From Hippasteria phrygiana (taxonomy: Eukaryota > Echinodermata > Asteroidea > Valvatida > Goniasteridae): a stretch of DNA of 64,000 nucleotides. A program made the translations under genes and the position numbers. This document shows positions 33,751-46,600 of this stretch, in pieces. The stretch is taken from assembly GCA_037893225.1 (NCBI GenBank), contig JAZGUH010000551.1:434001-498000 (forward strand). The letters run 5' to 3'. Positions within the stretch are counted from its first letter, which is position 1. Every line of letters starts with the position of its first letter. Below the pieces are notes generated by a model that ran no database searches, was not told where the DNA came from, and saw only the letters and a list, made by a program, of their open reading frames with translations.

Positions 33751-36700
33751 TTAGTTCTGACCAAAATCCCATAGACTTTGTACACGAATTTTGTCGGCGG
33801 CACTTTAGGTCTTAAAAAACCTCAGAACCTAACCAAACTTACCTCAAACGTAGACCCTAAGCTGAAATTGTATGTCGTAGAGTGACGTCATGATGACGTC
33901 ATCACGTGTCACGTGACGTCATCCTAAATGTGCGTTTTTCAAGGGCCCATATCTAGAGAACGGTATATCCAATTTCCTTCAAACCTGGTATGTTGGTAGG
34001 CTAGCTCGTGTTATAGATGAAAATTGACGTGACGTCATGATGACGTCATCATGCGATTTTATAGTAATTTTTAAGTTTTTGAACTTTAAAGTTTCTTAAA
34101 GCCATATCTCACCAACAGAACATGCTAAATTCAAAATTCTTTTTGTAATAGCTCTGTTAGCTCCTATATTCTTTCACATAAATGTGAAAAATGTGTGACG
34201 TCATCATGACGTCATCAAAAATATGCTTTTTTGAAACACATATAAGGGTAGGGACGATCGTCATAAAAATTAGTGTGCAGGTAGATAATGCTACTAGGAT
34301 GTTAAATCCGAGGTGACGTCATGATGACGTCATCGGCTGATTTTCTATGAATTTTTAGTTCTATCCCAAATCCCATAGACTTTGTACACGAATTTTGTAC
34401 GGGACACTTTGGTCACTAAACAACATCAGATCTTAATCAAACTTAACACAAACAGGGACCCTAAGCTGAAAATGTATGCCAAAACGTGACGTCATGATGA
34501 CGTCATCACGTGTCATGTGACGTCATCTTAAAGGTGCATTTTGGAAGGGCCCATATCTAGAGAACGGTACGTCCGATTGCCTTCAAACCAGGTATGTTGG
34601 TATGGTGTTATAGATGAAAATTGAGGTGACGTCATGATGACGTCATCATACGATTTTACAGTTATATTAAAGTTTTTGAACTTCAAAGTTTCTTAAAGCC
34701 ATATCTCATCAACAGAACATGCTAAATTCAAAATTCTTTTTGTAATAGCTTTGTTAGCTCCTATATTCTTTCACATAAATGTGAAAAATGTGTGACGTCA
34801 TCAAAAATATGCTTTTTTGAAACACATATAAGGGTAGGGACGATCGTTATAAAAATTAGTGTGCAGGTAGATAGTGCTACTAGCATGTTAAATCCAAGGT
34901 GACGTCATGATGACGTCATCGGCTGATTTTCTATGATTATTTTAGTTCTATCCCAAATCCCATAGACTTTGTACACAAATTTTGTACGGGACACTTTGGT
35001 CACTAAGCAACATCAGATCTTAATCAAGCTTAACACAAACAGAGACCCTAAGCTGAAAATGTATGCCGAAACGTGACGTCATGATGACGTCATCACGTGT
35101 CATGTGACGTCATCTTAAAGGTGCATTTTTCAAGGGCCCATATCTAGAGAACGGTAGGTCCGATTGCCTTCAAACCTGGTATGTTGGTATGGTAGCTCGT
35201 GTTATAGATGAAAATTAAGGTGACGTCATGATGACGTCATCATACGATTTTACAGTAATATTAAAGTTTTGAACTTCAAAGTTTCTTAAAGCCATATCTC
35301 ACCAACAGAACATGGTAAATTCAAATTTTTTTTGGTAATACATGTAGCTTTGTTAGCTCCTATATTTTTTCATGTCACTGTGACAAATGTGTGACGTCAT
35401 CACGACGTCATGAAAAATGTGCTTTTTTGAAACACATATAATTTATGATTTAAGTTCTTAAAAACGTATGAGTCTGCCATTGACTTTGTACACGTACATG
35501 TACATACAATTTGCAACCGCACTTCCGGTACTAAACAACCGATGTTCTTTATAAAACTTGCCTCAGACATAGTAACCATAGTGATATCGTATGTCTAAGA
35601 GTGACGTCATGATGACGTCATCGTGTGTCATGTAACATGAACTTAAAGGTCAAGTATGGAGTACGAAATGTGAATCATAAAATAATCTCAGATCTTAAAC
35701 ATAGCAAAGACATAGACCTTCTGATAATTTATGTTAAAGAAAAAAAGAAAACGGAAAAGCCATGCGTATGTTTACAACAGACGCAAAATTTTCGGCTTTT
35801 CCGCTACAGCAGCAAAGCCTTGGTTTTTGTTCTGTTCGCGCGATTGTGTAGTTTAGTACACTTTCGCCCAGGCATGAACACAATCTACTTGAAAATTGTT
35901 CGTTTTGCCACATTCAGAACAAAGGGCCACGTCCAAGAACATCTCCAGGTTTTTTTTTGAATGAAATCGTTAGCTCAGAGGTCAAAAACACATGATTGCA
36001 CAATACCCAGCTTCACACGGATATATAACTGGTGGGAGAGTAGGAGCTGGTTCGAAATTGACCGAGCCAAAACATGACACAACGGGTGGAAAATCATATT
36101 TTCCGCCTTAAAAAACCTTTCCAAATCACAAAAGCACGTGTCATTGGGATTCAGAGAAGTCTACTTTAGTGACAAAAAAGGCTTTTGGAATAATCAAATA
36201 CTCCAGGAGCTAACATGAACACAATTAATACACAAATCCTAAACTACACAATACCCACTTTTTTGGTTTCTTCTTAAACACGAATTTTGTCTACGGCACT
36301 TTAGTCACTAAACAACATCAGATCTTATTCAAACTTAATACAAACATAGACCCTAATCTGAAATTGTGTGCCGAAAAGTGACATCATGATGACGTCATTA
36401 TGTGTCACGTGATGTCATCTTAAAGGCGCATTTTTCAAGGCCCATATCAAGAGAACCGTAAGTCCAATTGCATTCAAACCTGGTATGTTGCTAGACAAGT
36501 ACGTTATAAATAAAAATTGAGGTGACGTCATAATGACGTCATCATATGATTTTTATAGTAATTTCAAAGTTTTAACATTAAAGATTCTTAAAACCATATC
36601 TCATCAACAGAACATATGTTAAATTCAAAATTCTTTTTGTAATAGCTTTGTTAGCTCGTACATTCTTTTATATAAATGCGAAAAATTTCTGAGGTCATAA

Positions 36701-37554
36701 TGACGTCATCAAAGGCATGATTTCTTGAAAGACATATAAGGGTAGACCATGTCTAATCGTCATGAAACTTGGTGGTTAGGTAGATTTGTCACTAGTTTAC
36801 AAAATTCGAAATAACATCATAAAAACATATGGAAAAGCCCTATGTTCTTAAAAACATAGACCTCTAGTTGTTTATGTTACGCTTGACTGCACAAACATAT
36901 TGTAGCAGTTCGCTTAGCTGCCAGAACCGCCGCGACACCCCGATGTCTCCCGTAAAAAAACGTACTCGAGGGGTAAAGATTTCAGTATTGTTTAATGATA
37001 ATGTCAGTGCCCAAGTACACTATACAACAATAACAATTCTAACCAATACAAATTCTAAATAATATTTTTGTTTGTAGATACCTGCAGTTTTAAACGTTAT
37101 CCCCAAAATGGAGAGGGATTGGGAATTAAGGGCCAAAACACCCCCCCACTCTTTGCTATTAGTTCTTGCTTGTTCACCAAACTTTCCAAACCAGAAAACC
37201 CTGTATTGGTTTACTTTTGTTTTCTGGCAAAACAAATTTGGGGTAAATTTTTTTGGGCAAATGTTAACCCCCCTTCCCTAAAAAAGCTCCTGGATCTATC
37301 CCTGGACACTCACTTCCGTACTTCCATAACCTTTGTCCTTAGAAATTCATCGGCACCGACACTGCAGATATAAATAATGAGCAGACTTATTATTTTTTTA
37401 GCATGCCTTTGTAAACGTTGTGTGAAAATATTTTATCAAACAATCCACAAGGGAAACATAGGTAAATTTGAATACATTGAACAAAGAAACTGACAGGAGC
37501 GGCATTCTGGGTTGATGACTTCTGACTAGCGCCCACCCGAACAAAGATACTGAC

Positions 37555-37640
37555 AATTTAGGAGACCGCCAACATAGGGCAAGATAGCACCAGTATGGTA
37601 TTCCGGAGGTCGCAGGTTCGAATCCTGCTCCTGCCAGTTT
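37555..37640 (+). repeat. tRNA-derived SINE fragment
   Basis: B box GGTTCGAATCC (37615-37625) with CTCCTGCC after it. The upstream part lacks a proper A box and cloverleaf, so it is not a functional tRNA gene. Confidence 0.5.
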
Positions 37641-38755
37641 CTTTGTCTACTTTGAAAATGAAAATATTTAAAGTAGTATTTTTACACAGAGTAATGGTAT
37701 GAATAAAGAGATTGAAATCATTAAGGGCTCCTTGAAAGTCATGTTGGCCTTCTACTGCAGTGCATGCCCGCTCGAACCCATTTTTGCCAACGGGTGCTCG
37801 GTTTTTGAAAGACAACTGGCGAGCGCGAAACGCGAAGCCCTTTCGGCGTGGAGTTCGGGGCCCGCTTAAGGGCCCCAGAAGCTTTAGGGTCCTAGATGCT
37901 CAGTCGTGCAATCTGAGCCACTATTTGAAACCTTAATGTCCCCTTTTAAAATATATTGTATGATTACAAAAATATTGCAATTTAATGAAATACGCAATCA
38001 CTTAAAATTATGATTGAAAAACTCTTAGTACCGGTTTAAATAAAATTCTAACCCTGATAGGCCTATCTATTATAATAAAAGGGGTCATCTCATTATGTTA
38101 TATATTTTTTAAAAACGTTAGACATATCCCCTGTTATGCTGTAATAATGTAGAACATTCTTTGTATGAAATATTTGCCTGCTAAAAGCAGGGGGTGCTTC
38201 AGTATATTCGAGCACCCCTATCCAAAAAGTTGGGGGTGCTGCAGCACCCACAACACCCCCCCGTTCCCGCGGGCTTGATGCAGTGACCCGGGTTCGAATC
38301 CAACCTGTCTGTGCAGTTGTTGTAGCTGTCGTGTGGTGTGTGAAGATATTTAAATACCAGTAGTCAACAAATATTTGTATGCAGAATTAAAGTATTATTT
38401 TACGACTGAATAAGGACTGAACTATGTTTACGACTGTTTGCTTTCTAAAATGCACTTTTAGTCGATTGAAACTATGGACAGACAGCTAACTTTTGTCCCT
38501 AGTTTTAAACGACGAGTGAATTTCTCTCTTCACTGTTAAGAATAAGAGTGTGGAAGTAAGATAATAGATACTTAATGTATAATGCCTCTACACAGTTATT
38601 TCATTATTGTGATTGTGTTTATGGAACTCGCCTGGCTGTCTCATCACATCCTTTCACTGTTGTTCCAAAGGCTAGTACTGTGAGATACTCTTCAAGTTTT
38701 GTTTCCCTCGTACTGCCTCTCTTTGGAACTCCTTACCTGTAACCTTCTTCCCTTC

Positions 38756-38951
38756 CAGTGGCGGATCTACGGGGGGGGGGGGGGGGAGGTTTGGGGGTTT
38801 AAACCCCCCCCCCCCCCCCTTGGGCTGAGAAAAAATAAATAAATAACCAGTGTCGGGTGTCGAAAAATCGGCACGCTGGGGTGTGTAGGCCAATCACCTC
38901 AGGTAAACCCCCCCCCCCCCCCCCCTTGGGTAAAACCTAGATCCGCCCCTG
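38756..38951. mobile_element. MITE with CAGKGGCGGATCTA ends
   Basis: The left end CAGTGGCGGATCTA and the right end TAGATCCGCCCCTG are inverted. Long G and C homopolymers lie just inside each end. CCTTC on both flanks may be part of a target duplication. Confidence 0.7.
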
Positions 38952-40554
38952 CCTTCCACATATAATCTGTATGGTACCTTAAATGTTTTGGTTTAATATG
39001 CATTGTGGAATTTTGCATATTACATTATTTCTAAACAAATGTTATGAAGTTCTACAACATTATGTAACCTTGTTAACGTCTTGTTAAAAACAAGCATTCT
39101 CTTGGTCGGCATGAGGTCACTGGGTCTTGTTTTTTGTCTCTGATTGGTAAGTAGTGGGTGTGATCACACCCTCTGGACTCAAAGGGGAATGAATAGTGTT
39201 ATGGTCAATGGGGAAAAAACTAAATTACACCTTTTCATTAAATCTTTCCAAATTTCACTGTTTTATGCAGTAAAAATATCTCCCACGTTATACCCCCAAA
39301 AAATTGTGTTCATTTTTTTTTATTACTGTAAAAAAATGGACAACACGTAATTCCCTGTAGAAATTGAATGGAGGGCTTCCCCTTTCCCCGACGCCAAGTG
39401 CAATTGGTGAAACAGCCTCCGACCAAGAGAATTTCCATATTTAAATATTTCTAAAATCTCATTTGAATCAGCTTTTGGGAACTTATGGATAATCTGTAGT
39501 GTCTTGGGAGACAAACTGAATTTTAGTTTTTAAGGTGGATTCCTGTAAAACGCTTTAAGTTACGATTCATTCCACTGTTAATTTTATACTGGTAATTATT
39601 AACATGTGACGAGTGTATTCACTGTTTTTATCGAACAAGTCTCAGGCCAATACAATAAATTGGTCTGTTCGGGGACTCCTGTTACCCACGGAGACAGAGT
39701 GTTAGTTCTTTTCTTTTTAGAAGAGTTCTTTGTTTTTTCTGTCCACAAAAAATATATATACATACATGTATTTCTAATCGCAGCGATCGCCCATAAAAGA
39801 TAATATGAGACCCTTTTGTCAACACAGGGAGCAGCCACCAGCACCTGAGAAGTCTCCATGTACTTGTAAAACCGGCCTACCAAATAAAAGAACCTTCATT
39901 TTAGATTGGTTGTACACGGATACTGTTGATGGTTGCATGGCCATCGAAATGAAATCATCTGGTTTAAATTGTGCAATGCAGTGACGGATGTACGTAAAGG
40001 TTTTTAAACATATTTTCCTTGTTTGATGCAAAGCATTCGTCTGTTTGCATACATACTGTACTACTAAACGACCTCGCAAATGTCACCGACGCAAATAGAC
40101 AGTGCCTATACAGTAGTTTCATTTTCCAAAGAAAATAATGTCAAGGCAAAATCTTTGTCGTTTAACAGATCGATTGTAAATGTGCCTGATTCTTTTCTGC
40201 TTTATTTGTTCCCTGTTCCAACAAGGAAGTCGAGGTAAAAATACAAAAATTCCCCTTCTATGGGCTAAATGGAAGCAGGAAAGAAAAAAAATGTAGACCA
40301 CACATTCTATTACAGACTTTGCGAGTTCCTCTTTTAGTTTGCTCATTCCTCTTTTAGTTTGCTCATTCATGCGAGCAGGCAGGGTCTTGTACTGGGCATG
40401 CAACACACACCTTGGCTGGTGTATTTTTATCATTGCCATGAACTTGTCGACTGCTGTATGTGAAGTTATTACTGATTGGACGCTGCAATATACAAGTTTT
40501 AAATATTTAGTATTATTACCTGAATTATTCAAACTGCATTGATGAGAGGTAACC

Positions 40555-40618
40555 ATGGTGTCTAGGAATCATCTCTGCTTGTCTCTGGTCCTGTTCATTT
40601 TCTTCATCCTTGGCAAAG
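40555..40618 (+). CDS. Copy 2 exon 1: signal peptide
   Basis: Encodes MVSRNHLCLSLVLFIFFILG, a hydrophobic leader. It is 64 nt long and ends in phase 1 at AAAG|gtaaag, exactly as in copy 1. No TATA box or initiator could be assigned with confidence upstream. Confidence 0.85.
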
Positions 40619-43600
40619 GTAAAGTAAAGCAAGTTTTTACAAATGACACGCACTTCAGAATTACGTATTCCACCAGGAAGTACATTAGAAATTAATATAT
40701 TCCCATTTTACTAGGGAATCTTGATTTGGCCATAAGTCACATTAGGCCTAAGGTTAAACTAATTTTTCTGGAAGGCCTGGTCTAATAGGGCCTATTTTCT
40801 TTATGTAATCCCAAGTGATTAATTTTTAATAAGAGAAATTGTTTATCTTTGTGAAATTTAAAGTATAATAACCTACCAGTATGTACTCAATCGTGATTAT
40901 TGCATGATCATGATATTGAATTCGCAGGTGTGGCCATTGATCTGCGAGGCAACGGAATTACAACTAGTCAGATTTCTACCTCGGGGAGCTCAGTCGCAAA
41001 ACAAGCGGTGGACCGTAATATTTCATCCATCTCCCATACTGGTATGTATTATATATATATTTTCTTTGTGAGTTGAACTCATCTGCAAATGATATTATTT
41101 TGTAGGAGATTGTATTATTTTACGGCTCATAAATAAAAAAATTATCATATTTAGATAGGGCCTATGTTTCATTCAAAATATTATTCCCTGTAGTTGAGTT
41201 CAATGGTACTCGCATTGACGATACCAGTAATATTTATGAGAAAAAAATTGTCCCACGCTGTAGGGGAAGAAATTATATTTTTAACGGGAAACAGTTCTGT
41301 ATCCATGTTTACTGAGCCTTAAAGTTGGGATAAATTGCACGAAAATGTGAGAAGTTCCAAATTGGTTATTAGTTTCCCAACTGACTTGTGCATTGGACGA
41401 GGGGGGGGGGTGGGGTCAGGGCAGGAGAAATCTCAATAGCACCAATCAATTTATTGACCTGATTTCATTTTCCATGATTTTCCTATGACCTATTCCTCTT
41501 TTTAGCTGAAAGTTGCTTAATTTGTCAATAAGAAAATTTAACAAATTGCGAGCATCTGCACAGGGATCAGAAAAAAAAGATTCAGTTTAAAACAAACACT
41601 TATTTACAAAGAAATTTGCATGCAGCACATCTATATAGGTTAGCTTTTCACTGAGCTAAAGGCACACATGTAAAAGGGTCTACAAATAAAATCACAATAC
41701 ATAAACAAATCCTCTTGCAAAAGCTGAACAAAAATACATTATCCTTTTTCAGTCAGTTGGCCTCAAACAACAGCGAGAGGACGTGTTTCGCTGGTATGTC
41801 TTTTTGAAAAGGCTTGCATTTCAGTTTTATTTTTTACACATTTTGTATTATAATGTGACAGTATAAGGAACTACTAGAACAATGTATTATCGCATACACA
41901 GGGTACGAAGGTAACTTAATGCGCAAGGACCCTTGGTGGAAAGTAGACCTCGGTGCTATCTACTGCTTGAGGACAATCGCTCTGGTTAATAGGATAAGTA
42001 CAAACCCAATAATTGGTAAGTATTGTAACGAAATCCCTAAGTAAGATTCCGCCAGTTACGATTTTTGGGGTTCTAAAAAAATAAGACTTCACCTAATTAA
42101 TTAAATCAAAAGAAATTTATATGATTAACTTCCTCAGTTGTGGCCCCAAACCTTGGCCAGCTTTTATTCTAGGTAACAACCCAATAATAATATTCACACA
42201 AAAAGTACAAGTAAATAGAAGTGTGAAGAGATGACAATATGGATAAATATTCCCGACCAGTTCATTAGTTGCACATGTTAGCCTACAATTTTTAAACATA
42301 AAACAACCTAAACAGCTCCAGACCAGGCGACGCCCTACCCCCTGCAAAAGACCTACCAAAATGCAACATAGCCACATATACAAGAAATATACTAGTCGGG
42401 AGAAAAGAAATGGCTGGACCAGACCAATAATTTATAAAGGAAATACAAAACTTACATACAAAATGAAAGAAAACAGCAAGAACATCCAACTGTGGATGTT
42501 CTCCCGGTGCGTCCCAGTCACAAAAATCCCTCCTGAAAATACTTGCACTACAGTTTTATACCAGTAAGTAAACTAATCCATTTAGGAATGGGGCTAATAA
42601 CTTAAACATGCTTGGGCCAAAGAAGCTTTAACAAAGGACTATTGAAACTCGCTCTCTGGCCCAAGCAAGGAATGACAAATAGGTTACTTCAAACAATAAT
42701 AAACTTAACATGCAAATGGTAAAATCCTCAGCCAACCAACTTGGACTGTTCCATTTACCGTAACTCAAACAAATAATGGGTTAGTCCTACATTAACAAAG
42801 TAAATTACACATGTAGTAAGGTATGCTATTTGTACCACTTACAATACATGTACATGCAATAATTAAAGGCAATTTCGTTACACTGCCCTCCCCTGGGTGA
42901 AGGCACGTCCCAGTGCCTTTATCATAAAAAATATTAAATATTCCATAACATTTATATCTTAAAATACATCCACATTGCCATACTTCAACAAAAGAAATCA
43001 CAAATCTTACGGTTTGAAATTCGGAACATTTCTGCTGGTTAAAGGCACACATGTAAACTTGAAAAATTTACAATTCAACACGACTGCTAAAATGAATATT
43101 TATAATTATTGCTCCAAATGAAGCAAAGCTCAAATCCTATTCACATTAAAATGCCAATACAAAGTTCTTAATTGTGCTGGTCTGCAGCCCAGCTGGCATA
43201 GTGTCCGGATGTTTTCATTTGGTTACGAGCAATTTCACATTAAATATTCTGCAGTTCGCATCCATGCCGGCGGATGTCGCCGACGTTGATGACGTACCTC
43301 GGCCGCAGGTACATCATACATTGCAGGAGATGTCACATCTCCTGTAAGAACATCTCCTTGGTGCCTGTAGTGAGAGCCCCATTCCACCAGCTCAATCTCC
43401 ATCTCCTCTGCATTGTCACGCCTCTGAATCTCATTGATGGGGTCCGGTATCTCCTGGACAGTACGGACTACATCATCCTCTGGGTCTCCACCAGCCGCTT
43501 CAGCTTCTCTGGTAGTATCTGGCCCATCAGCAAGGATGTCAGCAGTACCTCTTATCACGTGCCGCTGGTTTCCGGAGTCCACTCCATCAAAACCTGATGT

Positions 43601-46600
43601 CCGGCCCAGCCCACCCAGTTCACTCCCTTCGTCTTCAGTGTTGGTTAGGGTGTCACCTTCCGTATGTGCTTCAATCTGTACAGTAGGGCTTGAAAAACAA
43701 GGTTTTAGCCTATCGAAATGGACAATAATTCGCCGTCCCGACATGATATGCTTAATTCTGTAAATAGCATCTGAAATGTGCTTAACAACAATATAAGGGC
43801 CTTTCCAAAATGATTGCAGCTTAGGACTAAGGCCAACTTTGCGCACATAACAATATAGCCAGACTTTATCGCCAACGGCATAGGGGTTTCCTCTAAGTTT
43901 AGCATCATAAAGGCGCTTCTGTCTTTTCTGTTCGCCCTCGATCTTCAGTTCCCTAGCTACATCAAATGCCTTTTTCATGCGTTCATAAAGTTCTGTAGCG
44001 TAACTCTCCGAGTTACGATACTCCTCAGGGTGAGGTTGACTCACTAACAAATCTAAGGGTAATGAAATTTCTCGTCCAAACATCATACGGTTAGGACTTA
44101 CTCCCGTTGTTTCTTGTTCACTTGCCCTGTACGCCATCATGATGTACGGCAAATGAACGCCCCAATCTGATTGGTCCTCCCTGACATACATACTCAACAT
44201 GTTTTGGATTGTACGGTTTAGCCTTTCCACAAGGCCATCTGACTGAGGGTGGTAAGCCGTTGTCCTAGTTTTATGAATGCCTAACAATTTACACACGGAC
44301 TGAAAAACCTTACTTTCGAAATTAGAACCTTGATCCGAATGTAAACTCAATGGTACTCCAAAACGACAAAAAAATTGTTCAACTAGCACTTTAGCAACAC
44401 TTTCTGCTTCTTGATTACGAAGGGGGTAGGCCTCTACCCACTTAGTAAAATAATCTGTAACAACTAATATGTAACGATTTCCTAGTCTCGTTCGCGGCAA
44501 AGGACCACATATATCTATTGCAACTCTTTCTAGAGGTGACCCAACCAAGGACGTCTGAAGAGCAGCACGTGCCTTCTGTGAAGGAGACTTTTTACGTGCA
44601 CAATCTTCACATTGCCTAACCCACCGTTGTACTTCAGTGCGACAACCTAGCCAAAAGTATATATGCTGGATTTTCTTAAATGTCTTCGTCTGTCCCAAAT
44701 GACCTGATGTTCTAACATTATGAGCCTGGACCAAGACATCCCTCTTCATTGAAGAAGGTACAACAACTTGGAGAATGGTGGAAGAATTTACCTCATAACG
44801 TCTGTACAAAATACCATCCTTTAACTCAAGTTGTTTCCAGAGATACCAATATCCCTTGACCTGGCGGCTACATGGCATCACGAGGTTAAAAGGTAGCTTG
44901 TCTGTCCCTTTTTCCATCCACTTAATTATGACAGCCAAAGTGTTATCACAGCGCTGAGCTCTACGAAGTTCATCTGAACTTGAACCTGCAAAGTTATGAC
45001 TCAAAGAACTGCACATTACTGATGAAACCTGGGGACATGTATCAAGGACCACCTCTTCAGACTCTGGCATTCTTGAAAGAACATCAGCATTTCTATGTTG
45101 AGTACCTGGCCTATGACAAATCTCAAAGTCAAACGTATTCAAGGTCTCGATCCACCTGGCCAACTGACCCTGAGCATCCTTAAAATTAAAAAGCCATCTT
45201 AAAGAGCCATGGTCAGTCCTAACCGTGAATTTTCTGCCGTAAAGGTAATGTCTAAAGTATTTCACAAAATGAACAACAGCGAGAAGTTCTTTCTTCGTAA
45301 CGCTGTAATTTTGTTCACTTTTAGATAACTTACGACTGGCGTATGCTATTACTCTTTCTTTACCGTCTTGAATCTGAGACAAAACTCCACCAATTCCTTT
45401 GCCGCTGGCATCTGTATCAAGTATAAATGGAAGAGAAAAATCTGGGAACGCCAAAATGGGCGTTGAAGTCAGTTTAACCTTCAAAATCTGAAAAGCATGT
45501 TCACATTCTGGGGTCCATTTAAACCCAACATCTTTTTGTGTGAGCTTATGCAATGGCGCCGCAAGATGTGCAAAATCATGAATAAAACGGCGATAATATG
45601 AACATAACCCAACAAAACTTCTAACGTCTTTGACATTACAAGGAGTAGGCCAATCACGAACTTTCCTGATTTTCTCAGGATTAGTCGCTACACCTTTCTC
45701 TGACACTACATGACCCAAATAAGTGACTTCTTTTTGAAAAAGTGTACACTTCTTAGGCTTAAGCCCAGCTGCAGACAACCTACCAAAAACTTCACTTAAC
45801 CTCGCAGTATGTTCTTCAAAAGTTTGGGCATAAATCAAAATGTCGTCTAAATAAACCAAACATATTTTCCAGTGCAAACCTGCTAAAACTAATTCCATAA
45901 GTCTCTCGAATGTACTCGGTGCATTACAGAGACCGAAGGGCATTACATTAAATTCATATAAGCCACTTCCTGTAGTAAAAGCTGTTTTCTCCTTATCACC
46001 AGGATTCATTTCCACTTGCCAGTACCCACTAGCCAAGTCCAACGAGGAAAACCACGTTGAACCTGCTAAGGAGTCTAGACTATCATCTATTCTCGGCAGA
46101 GGATAGGCATCTTTAAGACTGACATTATTTAACTTCCTATAGTCTACACAAAATCGTGTAGAACCGTCTTTCTTTTTAACCAGGACAATTGGACTTGCCC
46201 AAGGACCACTCGAAGGGGAAATGACGCCAGATTTTAACATCTCGTCTACCTGAGCTTGAGCCTCCGGTCTTTGGTGATGTGGCAACCGTCGTGCCGGTTG
46301 TCGGATTGGACGAGCATTTCCTGTATTGATTTCATGAAATACCAAATTGGTACGACCTAATTCGCCAGACACACTAAAAGTATCTTGATGCTGACAAAGT
46401 AACTCCAACTTTACTTTTTGCTCCTGATTCAACGACTCTGAACTGCGTTGAAACAGTTCCTCCAAGGCAGGACTTCCTTCAGTATCATCCGACATAGCCT
46501 CTATGTCCTCAACAATCTCAGCTGGTTGCAATAAGGCGATCTGCGTGCCCTTATATAAAATTGAGGGTTCAGGTTGCAAATTAAAAATTCTCAGAGGGAC

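Larger units (their letters stand above)
30560..36850. repeat. Complex repeat array rich in TGACGTCA palindromes
   Basis: Internally repetitive intergenic block. The composite TGACGTCATGATGACGTCAT occurs about 14 times exactly by my count, plus many variants and single TGACGTCA sites. A unit beginning TTTTAGTTCT...CCATAGACTTTGTACACGA recurs at 33748, 34353 and 34940 (period about 590-605 bp) and at 30605. (CTT)n tracts precede two units. Other shared modules are GAACATGCTAAATTCAAAAT and CTTAAAGGGGCAGTTTTTGA. No coding potential; the 111-codon frame at 35625 is repeat-derived. Confidence 0.9.
36851..40554. other. Intergenic region upstream of receptor copy 2
   Basis: No exon was recognised. 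It contains a SINE fragment (37555-37640), another B box (GGTTCGAATCC, 38291-38301), homopolymer C/G runs and an inverted-repeat element (38756-38951). The promoter of copy 2 should lie toward the 3' end, but no core element is convincing. Confidence 0.5.

Noticed and set aside
35625..35960. 111-codon frame in the intergenic array
   Set aside because: It runs through repeated modules shared with neighbouring units and has no recognisable domain.
37590..37640. Possible tRNA gene with GGTTCGAATCC
   Set aside because: Only the T-arm half looks tRNA-like and a sister fragment exists at 390-408; SINE remnant.
42117..42383. Small minus-strand frames in the LTRs (also at 48555-48821)
   Set aside because: Duplicated simply because the LTRs are; no known LTR protein and no codon signal.
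43274..43763. Plus-strand frames over the pol gene
   Set aside because: Antisense shadows of the intact minus-strand pol frame.
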